Positions 44,923 through 55,292 of a DNA stretch of 64,000 nt are shown in pieces. The DNA is from Modestobacter sp. VKM Ac-2985. Lineage in GTDB: Bacteria > Actinomycetota > Actinomycetes > Mycobacteriales > Geodermatophilaceae. The stretch is taken from contig NZ_JAPVBI010000001.1 in NCBI RefSeq assembly GCF_026967925.1, forward strand, positions 1,269,613 to 1,333,612, written 5' to 3'. Below the pieces are notes generated by a model. The model was not told the origin of the DNA and did not search any database. It saw nothing but the letters and a program-made list of their open reading frames with translations. Numbering within the stretch: the stretch's first letter is position 1; every line of letters starts with the position of its first letter. Both the position numbers and the translations under genes were made by a program.

Positions 44923-44950
44923 GCACCACCCAGTTCCACCAGCTCTGACT

Positions 44951-44994
44951 GGGTGGCGGCGCCGGAGTCCGGCGCCGCCACCCGTTTCCCTTTC
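44951..44994 (+). terminator. Rho-independent terminator after rpmA
   Basis: A 15-16-bp GC-rich stem (GGGTGGCGGCGCCGG / CCGGCGCCGCCACCC) with a minimal loop is followed by GTTTCCCTTTCC. Confidence 0.9.
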
Positions 44995-45030
44995 CGGACA
45001 GTTCGGCCGTAGCGCAGAGAGGCGGCGATC

Positions 45031-46518
45031 ATGGCCGCTTTCGTCGACCGCGTGACGGTCCACGTCTCGGCAGGCAAGGGTGCCAACGGGGTCAGCTCCG
45101 TGCACCGCGAGAAGTTCAAGCCGCTGGGCGGTCCCGACGGGGGCGACGGGGGTGACGGCGGCGACGTCGTCCTCCAGGTCGACTCCAGCGTGCACACCCT
45201 GCTGGACTTCCACCACCGCCCGCACCAGAAGGCCGGCAACGGCAAGCAGGCAGCCGGCGACTACCGCAACGGCGGACGCGGGGCCGACCTCGTCCTCGGC
45301 GTCCCCTCCGGCACGGTCGTGACCGTCGGCGGTCAGGTCGTCGCCGACCTGGTCGGCGCGGGCGCCCGCCTCGTGCTCGCCCGCGGCGGCAAGGGCGGGC
45401 TGGGCAACGCCGCACTCGCCAACGCGCGCCGCAAGGCACCCGGTTTCGCGCTGCTCGGCGAGCCCGGTGACGCCGTGGACGCCGTCCTCGAGCTGAAGAG
45501 CATCGCCGACGTCGGGCTGGTCGGGTACCCCTCGGCCGGCAAGTCCTCGCTGGTGGCCTCGATGTCCGCGGCCCGGCCGAAGATCGCCGACTACCCCTTC
45601 ACCACGCTGGTCCCGCAGCTGGGCGTGATCCGCTCCGGTGACACGACCTACACGATGGCCGACGTCCCCGGCCTGATCCCCGGCGCGTCCGTGGGCAAGG
45701 GGCTGGGCCTGGAGTTCCTGCGGCACGTCGAGCGCTGCGCCGTGCTGGTGCACGTGGTCGACATGGCGACGATGGAGCCCGGCCGCGACCCGGAGACCGA
45801 CATCGAGGCCCTCGAGCACGAGCTGCGCGAGTACGGCGGCGAGGAGCTCGACCTGGTCGGCCGGCTCCGGATCGCCGTGCTCAACAAGATCGACGTCCCG
45901 GACGGCCGCGAACTGGTCGACCTGGTGCGCAGCTCGCTGGAGGCGCGGGGGCTGAAGGTCTTCCCGATCAGCGCGGCCACCGGGGAAGGCGTGACCGAGC
46001 TGGGCTACGCGCTGGCGGCCGCCGTCGAGGAGCACCGGGCCTCGCTGCCCGACCTCCCGCCGGCACCGATCACGATCACCCCGCGCGCGGTCGACGACGG
46101 CGGCTTCACCGTCGAGCCCGACCCCCGCACCGACGGGTGGGTCGTGCTCGGGGTGCGCCCGGAGCGCTGGGTCCGGCAGACCGACTTCAACAACGACGAG
46201 GCTGTGGGCTACCTCGCCGACCGGCTCAACCGGCTGGGTGTGGAGGACGAGTTGGCGAAGGCCGGCGCCGTCCCCGGTGATGCGATCACCGTCGGCGACG
46301 TCACCTTCGACTGGGAGCCCACCCTGCCGGCCGGCACGCTCACCATCGAGGAGACCGCGGGCCTGGGTGGTCGGGGCACCGACACCCGGCTCGAGGACAA
46401 CTCGCGCCCCTCGGCCGACGAGCGACTGCTCGCCAAGAAGGCACGGCGGCTGCCGTACGAGGTGGCCGAGGGGGACGGCTGGGTCGACGCCGACCTCCTC
46501 GACGACGCCGACCGGTGA
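45031..46518 (+). CDS. obgE: GTPase Obg (ribosome assembly / stringent-response GTPase)
   Basis: A 495-residue GTPase. The glycine-rich Obg fold (1-158) has [13 protein letters not shown]; the G domain (about 159-340) has G1 [11 protein letters not shown], switch [13 protein letters not shown]3 [10 protein letters not shown] and G4 NKIDV; a C-terminal OCT domain follows ([18 protein letters not shown]), with a short acidic tail. It binds the 50S subunit and (p)ppGpp. ATG 45031 behind GAGAGGCGG. Its stop overlaps the proB GTG by 4 bp. Confidence 0.96.
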   Translation: MAAFVDRVTVHVSAGKGANGVSSVHREKFKPLGGPDGGDGGDGGDVVLQVDSSVHTLLDFHHRPHQKAGNGKQAAGDYRNGGRGADLVLGVPSGTVVTVGGQVVADLVGAGARLVLARGGKGGLGNAALANARRKAPGFALLGEPGDAVDAVLELKSIADVGLVGYPSAGKSSLVASMSAARPKIADYPFTTLVPQLGVIRSGDTTYTMADVPGLIPGASVGKGLGLEFLRHVERCAVLVHVVDMATMEPGRDPETDIEALEHELREYGGEELDLVGRLRIAVLNKIDVPDGRELVDLVRSSLEARGLKVFPISAATGEGVTELGYALAAAVEEHRASLPDLPPAPITITPRAVDDGGFTVEPDPRTDGWVVLGVRPERWVRQTDFNNDEAVGYLADRLNRLGVEDELAKAGAVPGDAITVGDVTFDWEPTLPAGTLTIEETAGLGGRGTDTRLEDNSRPSADERLLAKKARRLPYEVAEGDGWVDADLLDDADR

Positions 46519-47636
46519 CCGCCCGCGCGGAGATCGCCGCCGCGCAGCGGGTGGTGGTCAAGGTCGGGTCCTCGTCGCTGACCACCCTGCCCGGCGGGCT
46601 GGACGAGACCCGGCTGCGGGCGCTGGTCGACGTCCTCGGCGCGCTCCGCGCCGCCGGGCGGCAGGTCGTGCTCGTCTCCTCGGGCGCGATCGCCGCCGGG
46701 CTGGCGCCGCTGGGGCTGGCCGGCCGCCCCCGTGACCTGGCCACCGCGCAGGCGGCCGCCAGCGTCGGGCAGCTGCGGCTGGTGCAGACCTACGCCGACG
46801 CCTTCACCGCCCATGACGTGACCGTCGGCCAGGTGCTGCTCACCGCCGACGACCTGACCCGGCGCAGCCACTACCGCAACGCCCAGCAGACGATCGAGCG
46901 GCTGCTGGCCCTCGGTGTGCTGCCGATCGTCAACGAGAACGACACGGTCGCCACCGAGGAGATCCGGTTCGGCGACAACGACCGGCTCGCCGCGCTGGTC
47001 GCCCACGTGGCCATGGCCGATGCCCTGCTGCTGCTCTCCGACGTGGACGGCGTCTACGACGGCGATCCGCGCACCGGCCCGGCCGCGCTGGTCGACACGG
47101 TGCGCGGCCCGGCCGACCTGGCGGCGGTCACGCTCGGCTCGGCCAGCCGCAACGGCGTCGGCACCGGCGGGATGGCCACCAAGGTGGAGGCCGCCCTCAT
47201 CGCCTCGGCGGCCGGAGTGCCCGTGGTGGTCACCTCCACCGCGCAGGCGGCGGACGCGCTGGCCGGTGAGCGGGTGGGCACCCTGTTCGCCCCGACCGGG
47301 CGTCGTCCCTCGGCCCGGCAGTTCTGGCTCCGTTACGCCAGCCGGCCGCGCGGCCGGGTGCTGCTGGACGAGGGAGCGGTGCGCGCCGTCCGCGAGCGGC
47401 ACGCGTCGCTGCTGGCCGCGGGCATCACCGGGGTGACCGGGGAGTTCCTCGCCGACGACCCGGTGGAGCTGGTCGGCCCGGACGGCGAGGTGATCGCCCG
47501 CGGCCTGGTCGCCTACGACGCGCGCGAGCTGCCGGCGCTGCTGGGCCGCAAGACCGGTGACCTGGACCCCGAGTACCGCCGGGAGGTCGTCCACCGCGAC
47601 GAGATGGTCCTCGTCGGGCGCGCCACCCGGGGCTGA
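46515..47636 (+). CDS. proB: Glutamate 5-kinase
   Basis: A 373-residue enzyme with an amino-acid-kinase domain ([53 protein letters not shown]) and a C-terminal PUA domain ([37 protein letters not shown]). It phosphorylates glutamate, the first step of proline synthesis. GTG start overlaps the obgE stop (GTGA). proA follows downstream but is separated by a deformylase gene and a terminator. Confidence 0.96.
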   Translation: MTARAEIAAAQRVVVKVGSSSLTTLPGGLDETRLRALVDVLGALRAAGRQVVLVSSGAIAAGLAPLGLAGRPRDLATAQAAASVGQLRLVQTYADAFTAHDVTVGQVLLTADDLTRRSHYRNAQQTIERLLALGVLPIVNENDTVATEEIRFGDNDRLAALVAHVAMADALLLLSDVDGVYDGDPRTGPAALVDTVRGPADLAAVTLGSASRNGVGTGGMATKVEAALIASAAGVPVVVTSTAQAADALAGERVGTLFAPTGRRPSARQFWLRYASRPRGRVLLDEGAVRAVRERHASLLAAGITGVTGEFLADDPVELVGPDGEVIARGLVAYDARELPALLGRKTGDLDPEYRREVVHRDEMVLVGRATRG

Positions 47637-47648
47637 GAGACTGGTGCG

Positions 47649-48128
47649 GTGACCGTTCGCCCCATCCGCGAGATCGGCGACCCGGTGCTGCGCACCCCGG
47701 CCGACCCGATCCGCGCCTTCGACAAGGACCTCGCCGCGCTCGTCCGCGACCTGGAGGAGACCGTCGACCACCCCGGCCGGGCCGGCGTGGCGGCGACCCA
47801 GATCGGGGTGGGTCTGCGGGTCTTCTCCTACAACGTGGACGGCGTCATCGGGCACCTGGTGAACCCGGTGATCACCGAGCGCAGCGAGGAGACCCAGGAC
47901 GACGACGAGGGCTGTCTGTCGATCCCGGGGCTCTACGCCCCCACCGTGCGGGCGATGCACTGCGTGGCCGAGGGGTTCGACGTGCACGGTGAGCCGCTCC
48001 GCATCGAGGGCAGCGGACTGCTGGCCCGCTGTCTGCAGCACGAGGTCGACCACCTCGACGGCAAGCTCTTCGTCGACCGGCTGACCGGCGATGCCCGCAA
48101 GCAGGTGCTCCGCGCCCTCCGCACCTGA
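47649..48128 (+). CDS. def: Peptide deformylase
   Basis: A 159-residue metalloenzyme with all three signature motifs: GVAATQIGV (motif 1), EGCLS (motif 2, metal Cys) and QHEVDHLDG (motif 3, HExxH). It removes the formyl group from new N-termini. Length and the short helix at the end fit a type I-like actinobacterial enzyme; others may exist elsewhere in the genome. GTG start 12 nt after the proB stop, so probably in the obgE-proB transcript, and ended by the hairpin at 48154-48193. Confidence 0.94.
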   Translation: MTVRPIREIGDPVLRTPADPIRAFDKDLAALVRDLEETVDHPGRAGVAATQIGVGLRVFSYNVDGVIGHLVNPVITERSEETQDDDEGCLSIPGLYAPTVRAMHCVAEGFDVHGEPLRIEGSGLLARCLQHEVDHLDGKLFVDRLTGDARKQVLRALRT

Positions 48129-48153
48129 GGGCTCCGCCACCCCAGGCAAAGGA

Positions 48154-48193
48154 AGCTCTTCACCCGGTCTGGGCTCCGGAACCGGGTGGAAAG
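48154..48193. terminator. Hairpin terminator after def
   Basis: CACCCGGT (48161-48168) pairs with ACCGGGTG (48181-48188), extended with a bulge by GCT-TT / GAA-AGC outside. Placed 26-65 bp after the def stop and before the proA promoter. Confidence 0.65.
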
Positions 48194-48232
48194 CCTCCTA
48201 TGCCTCCGTCGGCGGCCGCGTAACCTCGACGC

Positions 48233-49483
48233 GTGTCCGACGTCGACTTCCCGCTGATCGGGGCCGCCGCGGTCCGCGCCCGTGCGGCCGCCCGCGTGCT
48301 CCGCACCCTGCCGACCGAGACCAAGGACGCCGCGCTCACCGCGATGGCGCAGGCGCTGCTGGAGCGGGCCGACGAGGTGCTCGCCGCCAACGCCGCCGAC
48401 GTCGAGGCCGCCGCGGCGGACGGCACGCCGGCCTCGGTGCTGGACCGGCTGCGGCTGGACCCGGCCCGGTTGGCCGCGGTCGCCGACGCCCTGCGGCACC
48501 TGGTCTCGTTGCCCGACCCGGTCGGCGACGTCGTCCGCGGGTCGACGCTGGCCAACGGGTTGCAGCTGCGGCAGGTGCGGGTGCCGCTCGGTGTGGTCGG
48601 GATCGTCTACGAGGCCCGGCCCAACGTCACCGTCGACGCAGCCGGGCTCTGCCTGAAGAGCGGGAACGCGGCGCTGCTGCGCGGGTCCGGCTCGGCGCAC
48701 CGCACCAACACCGCGCTGGTCGCCGTCCTCACCGAGGCCGCCGAGAAGGCTGGGCTGCCGGCCGGGTCGATCGCGCTGCTGCCTGCGGACCGCGCCTCGG
48801 TCGGTGAGCTGCTCAACGCCCGCGGGCTGGTCGACGTCGTCATCCCGCGCGGTGGCGCCTCGCTGATCGACCGGGTGGTCCGCGAGGCGACCGTGCCGGT
48901 GATCGAGACCGGCGTCGGCAACTGCCACGTGTACGTCGACGCCTCCGCCGACCCGGCGATGGCCGAGGCGATCGTGCTGAACGCCAAGACCTCGCGGGTC
49001 AGCGTCTGCAACTCCGCGGAGACCCTGCTGGTGCACCGGGACGTCGCGTTCCTGCCCCGGCTGCTGGCCGCGCTGGCCGACGCCGGGGTCACCCTGCACG
49101 GCGACGAGGCCGCCCGCCGGGCGCACGAAGGCGTCGTCCCCGCCACCGACGAGGACTGGGCCACCGAGTACCTGTCGCTGGACATGGCCGTGCGGGTCGT
49201 GGACGACCTCCCCGGCGCGCTGGACCACATCAGCCGGTGGGGGAGCGGGCACAGCGAGGCGATCGTCGCCGACTCCGCCCGGGCGATCGCCGAGTTCACC
49301 GCCGGCGTCGACGCCGCCGCGGTGCTGGTCAACGCCTCCACCCGGTTCACCGACGGCGGCGAGTTCGGGTTCGGCGCCGAGATCGGCATCTCCACCCAGA
49401 AGCTGCACGCCCGCGGTCCGCTCGGGCTGCCGGAGCTCACCTCCACCACCTACGTCGTCACCGGCAACGGCCACACCCGCTGA
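48233..49483 (+). CDS. proA: Glutamate-5-semialdehyde dehydrogenase (gamma-glutamyl phosphate reductase)
   Basis: A 416-residue aldehyde-dehydrogenase-fold enzyme: [20 protein letters not shown], the [10 protein letters not shown] turn, catalytic Cys in [14 protein letters not shown] and [18 protein letters not shown]. It reduces gamma-glutamyl phosphate, the second proline step. TAACCT (48221-48226) ends 6 nt before the GTG start, predicting its own leaderless promoter despite proximity to proB. Confidence 0.96.
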   Translation: MSDVDFPLIGAAAVRARAAARVLRTLPTETKDAALTAMAQALLERADEVLAANAADVEAAAADGTPASVLDRLRLDPARLAAVADALRHLVSLPDPVGDVVRGSTLANGLQLRQVRVPLGVVGIVYEARPNVTVDAAGLCLKSGNAALLRGSGSAHRTNTALVAVLTEAAEKAGLPAGSIALLPADRASVGELLNARGLVDVVIPRGGASLIDRVVREATVPVIETGVGNCHVYVDASADPAMAEAIVLNAKTSRVSVCNSAETLLVHRDVAFLPRLLAALADAGVTLHGDEAARRAHEGVVPATDEDWATEYLSLDMAVRVVDDLPGALDHISRWGSGHSEAIVADSARAIAEFTAGVDAAAVLVNASTRFTDGGEFGFGAEIGISTQKLHARGPLGLPELTSTTYVVTGNGHTR

Positions 49484-49533
49484 CCCGGCCCGCCCGAACG
49501 GCCGAACGCCTGAAACGCTCAACGAGGAGCCGC

Positions 49534-50418
49534 ATGTCCCGCACGCCCACGCACGCCGCCCAGTTCGCCGACGTGGCGGACGTGACGACGCGGCTGACGG
49601 CCGCGGGATACCTGCCCGACGCCCAGATCGCCACGACGGTCTTCCTGGCCGACCGGCTGGGCAAGCCGCTGCTGGTGGAGGGGCCGGCGGGGGTGGGCAA
49701 GACCGAGCTGGCCAAGGCGATGGCCGCCGCGACGGGGTCCGAGCTGATCCGGCTGCAGTGCTACGAGGGCCTGGACGAGGCGCGGGCGCTGTACGAGTGG
49801 AACTACAAGAAGCAGCTGCTGCGGATCTCCGCGGCGGGCACCGGCGGTGCCGACTGGGACACCGTGCACGACGACGTCTTCGGTGAGGAGTTCCTGCTCG
49901 CCCGGCCGCTGCTGACCGCGATCCGGCGCAGCGAGCCGACCGTGCTGCTCATCGACGAGACCGACAAGGCCGACGTCGAGGTGGAGGGCCTGCTGCTGGA
50001 GGTGCTCAGCGACTTCCAGGTCACCATCCCGGAGCTCGGCACCATCACCGCCACCCGGCGGCCGCTCGTGGTGCTCACCTCCAACGCCACGCGGGAGCTC
50101 TCCGAGGCGCTGAAGCGGCGCTGCCTGTACCTGGCCCTGGACTACCCGAGCGCCGAGCGGGAACGGGAGATCGTGCTGTCCCGGGTCCCCGACCTCGCAC
50201 CGGGCCTGGCCGACCAGCTGGTGCGCACGGTGCGGGCACTGCGCGCCCTGGAGCTGAAGAAGTCGCCGTCGATCTCCGAGACCCTGGACTGGGCGCAGAC
50301 GCTGCTGGCGCTGGGCCTGGACACCCTGGACGAGCAGGCGATGCGTTCGACCCTGGGCGTGGTGCTCAAGCACGCCAGCGACCAGGTGCGCGCCGCCGCC
50401 GAGCTCCGGCTGAACTGA
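49534..50418 (+). CDS. MoxR-family AAA+ ATPase
   Basis: A 294-residue AAA+ protein: Walker A VEGPAGVGKTELAKA, LIRLQCYEGLDEARALYEWN (the MoxR/CoxD signature), Walker B TVLLIDETDKAD, sensor 1 VVLTSNATRELS and the arginine finger region ALKRRCLYL. MoxR ATPases act as chaperones for metal-cofactor insertion or complex assembly with a VWA partner, which is the next gene (1-bp overlap, TGATG). ATG 49534 behind GAGGAG. No CO dehydrogenase or other client is in the window. Confidence 0.93.
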   Translation: MSRTPTHAAQFADVADVTTRLTAAGYLPDAQIATTVFLADRLGKPLLVEGPAGVGKTELAKAMAAATGSELIRLQCYEGLDEARALYEWNYKKQLLRISAAGTGGADWDTVHDDVFGEEFLLARPLLTAIRRSEPTVLLIDETDKADVEVEGLLLEVLSDFQVTIPELGTITATRRPLVVLTSNATRELSEALKRRCLYLALDYPSAEREREIVLSRVPDLAPGLADQLVRTVRALRALELKKSPSISETLDWAQTLLALGLDTLDEQAMRSTLGVVLKHASDQVRAAAELRLN

Positions 50419-51854
50419 TGCCGCCGGGAGCCGCCGTCGAGCCGGGTGGGCTGGTCGGGCACCTGGACGGCTTCGTCCGCGCGGTCCGGGAGGCGGGCGT
50501 GCCGGTCGGGATCAGCCAGGCCGTGGACGCCGCCCAGGTGCTCACCGTCGTCGACCTGCTCGACCGGGAACAGCTGCGGCACGGACTGGCCGCGGTGCTG
50601 CTCCGCCGGGCCGCCCAGCGCGAGGTCTTCGACGTCCTGTTCGACCTCTGGTGGCCGCTCACCGACCGGCCGGTGCCGGTCGCCGACGACGATGCCCCTG
50701 GGGACGGCGACGAGGACGGCGAGCCGGGGGCCGACGGGCCGCTGCCGGTGGGCGATCCGGGCGCGCTGGCCGAGGCGCTGCGCGCCGAGCTGCTGCGCCT
50801 GCTGCTGGACGGGGACGAGGAGGCGCTGCGCCGGTTCGCCCGGCTCGCCGTCGACCAGCTCGGCGCCGGGGCGCCCAGCGCATCGGGGCAGTCGTTCTTC
50901 AGCTACCGGGTGCTGCGCGCGCTCTCGCCGGACACGCTCGTGGCGCAGCTGCTGGCCGGGATGCTCGGCGGAGGTGAGACCGGCGGGCTGGCCGAGCAGG
51001 TGGCCCGGTCGACGGCGAAGGAGCGGATCGCGGCGTTCCGGACGGCCGTGGAGGCCGAGGTCCGGCGGCGCACCGCGGCGGAGAAGGGGCGGGACAAGGT
51101 CGCCCGCAACGCCGTCCGCCCGATGGCCGACCAGGTCGACTTCCTCCGCGCCCAGCAGGCCGACCTGGCGGAGCTGCGCCGCACCGTGGCCCCGCTGGCC
51201 CGGCGGCTGGCCGTGCGCCTCTCGGCCCGCCGCCGGCTCGGCCGGGCCGGGCGGCTGGACTTCCGGCGCACGGTGCGCGCCTCCCTGGCCACCGGCGGGA
51301 TGCCGCTGGTGACCCACCACCGGCCGCGGGCGGTGCACAAGCCCGAGCTGGTGGTGCTCTGCGACGTCAGCGGCTCGGTGGCCGGCTTCAGCCACTTCAC
51401 CCTGATGCTCACCCAGGCGCTGCGCGAGCACTTCAGCGGCGTGCGGGCGTTCGCCTTCGTCGACTCGACCGACGAGGTGACCCGGTTCTTCACGCCCGGC
51501 GCCGACGTCGTCGACGCGATCGCCCGGATCGGACGGGAGGCCGACGTGGTGAGCTTCGACGGGCACAGCGACTACGGCAACGCCTTCGAGGTCTTCGCCG
51601 AGCGGTGGCCCGCGGCCGTGGGCCCGAAGACGTCGTTGCTCGTCCTCGGCGACGGCCGCACCAACTACCGGCACCCAGGCCTGCCGACGCTGGCCGACCT
51701 GGTGCGGCGGTCGCGGTCGGCGCACTGGCTCAACCCGGAGCCGCGCCGGTTGTGGGGGAGCGGTGACTCGGCCGCCGACCGGTACGCCGACGTCGTCCCG
51801 ATGGTGGAGGTGCGCACCGCGGCCCAGCTGGCCGACTTCGTCACCACCCTCTGA
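50418..51854 (+). CDS. VWA-domain protein, CoxE-like
   Basis: A 478-residue protein with a helical N-terminal half, an acidic linker (about 93-112), and a C-terminal von Willebrand A domain with the MIDAS motif DVSGS in ELVVLCDVSGSVAGFSHF plus DGRTNY later. CoxE-type VWA proteins work with MoxR/CoxD ATPases. It shares one base with the ATPase stop, so the two are translationally coupled. The client is unknown. Confidence 0.92.
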   Translation: MPPGAAVEPGGLVGHLDGFVRAVREAGVPVGISQAVDAAQVLTVVDLLDREQLRHGLAAVLLRRAAQREVFDVLFDLWWPLTDRPVPVADDDAPGDGDEDGEPGADGPLPVGDPGALAEALRAELLRLLLDGDEEALRRFARLAVDQLGAGAPSASGQSFFSYRVLRALSPDTLVAQLLAGMLGGGETGGLAEQVARSTAKERIAAFRTAVEAEVRRRTAAEKGRDKVARNAVRPMADQVDFLRAQQADLAELRRTVAPLARRLAVRLSARRRLGRAGRLDFRRTVRASLATGGMPLVTHHRPRAVHKPELVVLCDVSGSVAGFSHFTLMLTQALREHFSGVRAFAFVDSTDEVTRFFTPGADVVDAIARIGREADVVSFDGHSDYGNAFEVFAERWPAAVGPKTSLLVLGDGRTNYRHPGLPTLADLVRRSRSAHWLNPEPRRLWGSGDSAADRYADVVPMVEVRTAAQLADFVTTL

Positions 51855-52167
51855 GGCCACCGTTCTGGCCCGCCGGGGCAGCCACCACCATGACGACACG
51901 CCGACGGAATCGTTCCCATGCCCCCGCCTCCTCGCACAACGTGCAACGAGACGGCATCGTCCGCTTCAGGCACGACGGCGGGGTGGACGACGAGCTGCAG
52001 GAGTGGGTGCGACCACCACTCGGCGGACTCGCGAGCGACCGGCGGCACGGGGGAGCCGGTCGCCAGCCCGACGGCGCAGGGACCACCCGGCCGTCGTGCC
52101 CCCCTTCCGGCCCCCGGAACCGGTGGTCGGACGACCGGCCCCGGCCCGGCCGGGCTAGGCTCGGTCG
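51855..52167. other. Intergenic region before nadD
   Basis: 313 bp without a convincing gene. Short open frames on both strands lack coding character. TAGGCT (52156-52161) ends 6 nt before the nadD GTG and is its probable -10 box. Confidence 0.45.
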
Positions 52168-52968
52168 GTGGCAGGACGTCGACTCGGGGTGATGGGCGGG
52201 ACGTTCGACCCCATCCACCACGGGCACCTGGTGGCCGCCAGCGAGGTCGCCGGACTGTTCGGGCTCGACGAGGTCGTGTTCGTGCCGACCGGTCAGCCGT
52301 GGCAGAAGTCCGACCGGGGCGTGAGTCCTGCGGAGGACCGCTACCTGATGACCGTGATCGCGACCGCCTCCAACCCGCGCTTCTCGGTCAGCCGGGTCGA
52401 CGTCGACCGGGGCGGACCGACGTACACCATCGACACCCTCACCGACCTGCACCGCCTGCACCCCGACGCCGAGCTGTTCTTCATCACCGGCGCCGATGCG
52501 CTCGCCCAGATCGTCGGCTGGCGGGAGACGGACAAGCTCTTCCAGCTGGCCCACTTCGTGGGCGTCACCCGGCCCGGCTACCAGCTGGCCGACGCCGACC
52601 TGCCGCACGGTGCGGTCAGCCTGGTCGAGGTGCCCGCACTGGCGATCAGCTCCACCGACTGCCGCGACCGGGTGCGCCGCGGGCGGCCCGTCTGGTACCT
52701 GGTCCCCGACGGTGTGGTGCAGTACATCGAGAAGCGCGGGCTCTACCACCCCGGCGCCGGGGCCGACGAGCTGACCGACGGCCCGCGGACCGGTGTGTTC
52801 CCCGCTGAGCGGCGGGTGGCCACGGACGACCGCGAGACCACGGCCACCTCGCCGGACCTCGGGCACGGGTACCCCGTGCAGGACCCGGACCTGAGCGACC
52901 CAGACCTGAGCCACACCCCCATCACCGGGGACGACCCGTCCCCCGACCTGCAGGAGATCCCCCGATGA
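52168..52968 (+). CDS. nadD: Nicotinate-nucleotide adenylyltransferase
   Basis: A 266-residue enzyme. The nucleotidyltransferase core (1-195) has [20 protein letters not shown] with the (H/T)xGH motif, [15 protein letters not shown] and the [13 protein letters not shown] signature (ISSTxxR). It makes nicotinate adenine dinucleotide for NAD synthesis. The last 70 residues are an Asp/Pro-rich tail not needed for catalysis. GTG start 6 nt after TAGGCT suggests a leaderless mRNA. Stop overlaps the rsfS ATG (ATGA); nadD-rsfS-phosphatase form an operon. Confidence 0.95.
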   Translation: MAGRRLGVMGGTFDPIHHGHLVAASEVAGLFGLDEVVFVPTGQPWQKSDRGVSPAEDRYLMTVIATASNPRFSVSRVDVDRGGPTYTIDTLTDLHRLHPDAELFFITGADALAQIVGWRETDKLFQLAHFVGVTRPGYQLADADLPHGAVSLVEVPALAISSTDCRDRVRRGRPVWYLVPDGVVQYIEKRGLYHPGAGADELTDGPRTGVFPAERRVATDDRETTATSPDLGHGYPVQDPDLSDPDLSHTPITGDDPSPDLQEIPR

Positions 52969-53417
52969 CCGCCTCGGACGAGGCACGCGAGACCGCGCTC
53001 ATCGCAGCGCAGGCCGCCGCCGACAAGCTCGCCACCGACGTCTCGATCGTCGACGTCAGTGACCGCCTGGCGATCACCGACGCGTTCGTCCTGACGTCGG
53101 CGCCCAACGAACGCCAGGTCCAGTCGATCGTCGACGGGGTGGAGGAGCGCCTGCGCGAGCACGGTCTGAAGCCGGTCCGCCGCGAGGGCGTGGCCGAAGG
53201 ACGGTGGGTGCTGCTCGACTTCGTCGACGTCGTCGTGCACGTCCAGCACGCCGAGGAGCGCGCCTACTACGCCCTCGAGCGGCTCTGGAAGGACTGCCCG
53301 GTGATCCCGTTCACCGACGGTGCGGTCCCGGCCGCCCCGACGCCGGCGGAGGAGGACGCTGCCGCCGGTGACGAGGGGGGCAGCGCCGAGGACGCCGCGG
53401 GCGAGTCCGGCCGGTGA
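52965..53417 (+). CDS. rsfS: Ribosome silencing factor RsfS
   Basis: A 150-residue DUF143/Iojap protein: [55 protein letters not shown] and [10 protein letters not shown] are the conserved blocks. It binds bL14 and keeps subunits apart in starvation. An acidic Ala/Glu/Gly tail (about 115-150) is an actinobacterial add-on. Overlaps nadD upstream and the phosphatase gene downstream (GTGA). Confidence 0.96.
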   Translation: MTASDEARETALIAAQAAADKLATDVSIVDVSDRLAITDAFVLTSAPNERQVQSIVDGVEERLREHGLKPVRREGVAEGRWVLLDFVDVVVHVQHAEERAYYALERLWKDCPVIPFTDGAVPAAPTPAEEDAAAGDEGGSAEDAAGESGR

Positions 53418-54184
53418 CGGCGGGCGCTGACGCCCCGGCGGTGTCCCGCCTGCTCGTGTGGCGGCACGGCCGTACCGAGTGGAACGCCGCCGGGCGCTTC
53501 CAGGGGCAGCTCGACCCGCCGCTGGACGCCGAGGGACGGTCCCAGGCCGCGCGCACCGCACCCCATCTCGCCACCCTGCTGGACGGGCAGGAGGCGCTGC
53601 TGGTCTCCAGCGACCTGCAGCGCGCGGTCGACACGGCAGGGGCGCTGGCCCCGCTGCTGGGTGTGCCGCTGCGCGTCGACGAACGGCTGCGCGAGCACGG
53701 ACTGGGCAGCTGGGAGGGCCTGACCCGCCACGAGGTGGCCGACCGGCACCCGGAGCAGTACGCCGACTGGATGGCCGGCCGGCCGGTGCCCGGGCGTGGC
53801 GGGGAGGCGCAGGCCGACGTCGCCGCCCGGGCGCTCGCCGCGGTGGCCGACCTGCCGCCGGCGGCCACCGCCGTGCTGGTGACCCACGGCGGTACGGCGG
53901 GCCGGTTGATCGAGGCGCTGCTGGGGCTGGGGGCGGAGCACAAGCGGGTCTTCGGGCCGCTGGGCAACTGCCACTGGAGCGAGCTGTCCTTCCAGGCCTC
54001 GGGGTGGCGGCTGATGCGGCACAACCTGTCGGCCCTGGCGCCCGAGCGCACGGAGGGCGGCGTGCGCTCGCCCGGTGACCGCGGCGCCTTCCCCGAGCTC
54101 TCGGCCACCGACGCCCCCGATGCACCGCGGGCGGGAGCCAGCCCCGAGGAGGGCGCACCCGTGACCGACGCCGACGCGGGCTGA
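53414..54184 (+). CDS. Histidine phosphatase family protein (phosphoglycerate-mutase-like)
   Basis: A 256-residue protein with the RHG motif in LLVWRHGRTEWNAAGRFQGQ, SSDLQRAVDTAGAL, the catalytic Glu region LREHGLGSWEGL and VLVTHGGTAGRLIEAL with the second His. The family includes phosphoglycerate mutases and many broad phosphatases; in this actinobacterial position the substrate is not known. Start GTG overlaps rsfS. A disordered tail follows residue 205. Confidence 0.92.
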   Translation: MTAGADAPAVSRLLVWRHGRTEWNAAGRFQGQLDPPLDAEGRSQAARTAPHLATLLDGQEALLVSSDLQRAVDTAGALAPLLGVPLRVDERLREHGLGSWEGLTRHEVADRHPEQYADWMAGRPVPGRGGEAQADVAARALAAVADLPPAATAVLVTHGGTAGRLIEALLGLGAEHKRVFGPLGNCHWSELSFQASGWRLMRHNLSALAPERTEGGVRSPGDRGAFPELSATDAPDAPRAGASPEEGAPVTDADAG

Positions 54185-54230
54185 CCGGCCGGCCCCGCAG
54201 CGCTGCGCCGCACGCGGCTAGCCTCGCGCC

Positions 54231-55154
54231 ATGTCCGTCGCCGTGGTCACCGACTCGACGGCCTACCTGCCGGCCGACGTCGTCGAGCGCTACGGCATCC
54301 AGGTCGTGCCGCTGTACGTCGTGCTCGCCGGGCGTTCGGGCCGGGAGGGCAGCGACGTCACCTCCGCGGAGGTCGCTCGTTCGCTCTCCGTGCGGGGCGG
54401 GCACGTCAGCACGTCGCGCCCGACGCCGGGGGACTTCGTGGCCGTGTACCGGCGGCTGCTGGACGGCGGCGCGGACCGGCTGGTGTCGGTGCACCTGTCC
54501 GGCGAGCTGTCGGGCACGTGGGACGCCGCCCGGGTGGCGGCGGCGCAGGTCGGTGAGCACCTGGTGACCGTGCTGGACTCCCGCTCGGCCGCGATGGGCA
54601 CCGGGTTCGCCGTGCTCGCCGCCGCCCGGGCCGCCGCCGACGGTGCCTCGGCCGCCGAGGTGGCCGACGCGGCCCGGGAGACGGCGGCGGCGACCCGCAC
54701 CTTCTTCGTCGTCGACACCCTCGAGCACCTGCGGCGGGGTGGGCGGATCGGCGCTGCCGCCGCGCTGCTGGGCAGTGCCCTGGCGGTGAAGCCGGTGCTG
54801 CACGTGACCGACGGCCAGGTCGTCGCCCTGGAGAAGGTGCGCACCTCCGCCCGCGCCCTGAACCGGCTGGTCCAGCGCGCGGTCGACGTGGCCGGTGACG
54901 CCCCGGTGGCCGCTGCGGTGCACCACCTCGCCGCCCCGGAGCGCGCCCAGCGGCTCGCCGACCAGCTGGCCGCCCGGCTGCCGGCGCTCACCGAGCTCTA
55001 CGTGAGCGAACTGGGGGCCGCCGTCGGGGCGCACGTCGGGCCGGGTGCGGTCGGCGTGGTCGTCGACCCGACCCCGCGTCCGGGCACCCAGGCAGGGCAA
55101 CGGCCCGACGAGGGGCCACCGCCGCCGGATCCGTCGGAGCAGGTCCAGGACTGA
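54231..55154 (+). CDS. DegV family fatty-acid-binding protein
   Basis: A 307-residue protein with the DegV pattern: VAVVTDSTAYLPADVVERYG, a TSRPTPGDFVAVYRRLLDGG block with the lipid-contacting Ser/Thr, DSRSAAMGTGF and EHLRRGGRIGAAAALLGSAL. DegV (FakB) proteins present fatty acids to FakA-type kinases; a fakA gene is not in the window. TAGCCT (54219-54224) ends 6 nt before the ATG, suggesting a leaderless mRNA. A proline-rich tail ends the protein. Confidence 0.93.
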   Translation: MSVAVVTDSTAYLPADVVERYGIQVVPLYVVLAGRSGREGSDVTSAEVARSLSVRGGHVSTSRPTPGDFVAVYRRLLDGGADRLVSVHLSGELSGTWDAARVAAAQVGEHLVTVLDSRSAAMGTGFAVLAAARAAADGASAAEVADAARETAAATRTFFVVDTLEHLRRGGRIGAAAALLGSALAVKPVLHVTDGQVVALEKVRTSARALNRLVQRAVDVAGDAPVAAAVHHLAAPERAQRLADQLAARLPALTELYVSELGAAVGAHVGPGAVGVVVDPTPRPGTQAGQRPDEGPPPPDPSEQVQD

Positions 55155-55292
55155 GGTCGGGAGGCCGGGCACCCGGTCACGGTCGGGTGGCTCCGGCAGT
55201 CGACGGGCGCCGCCGTCCACAACGGTGTGCTCCGTCCACAACCCGGTCGCGGCCCTCGTCGGGGGTGGAGCCGGCTCCCTAGCGTCCGTGGC

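Noticed and set aside
51841-51957. Short minus-strand frame with a CxxC motif (MPSRCTLCEEAGAWERF...) after the VWA gene
   Set aside because: Only 38 codons, overlaps the VWA stop, no ribosome site, and no family recognised.
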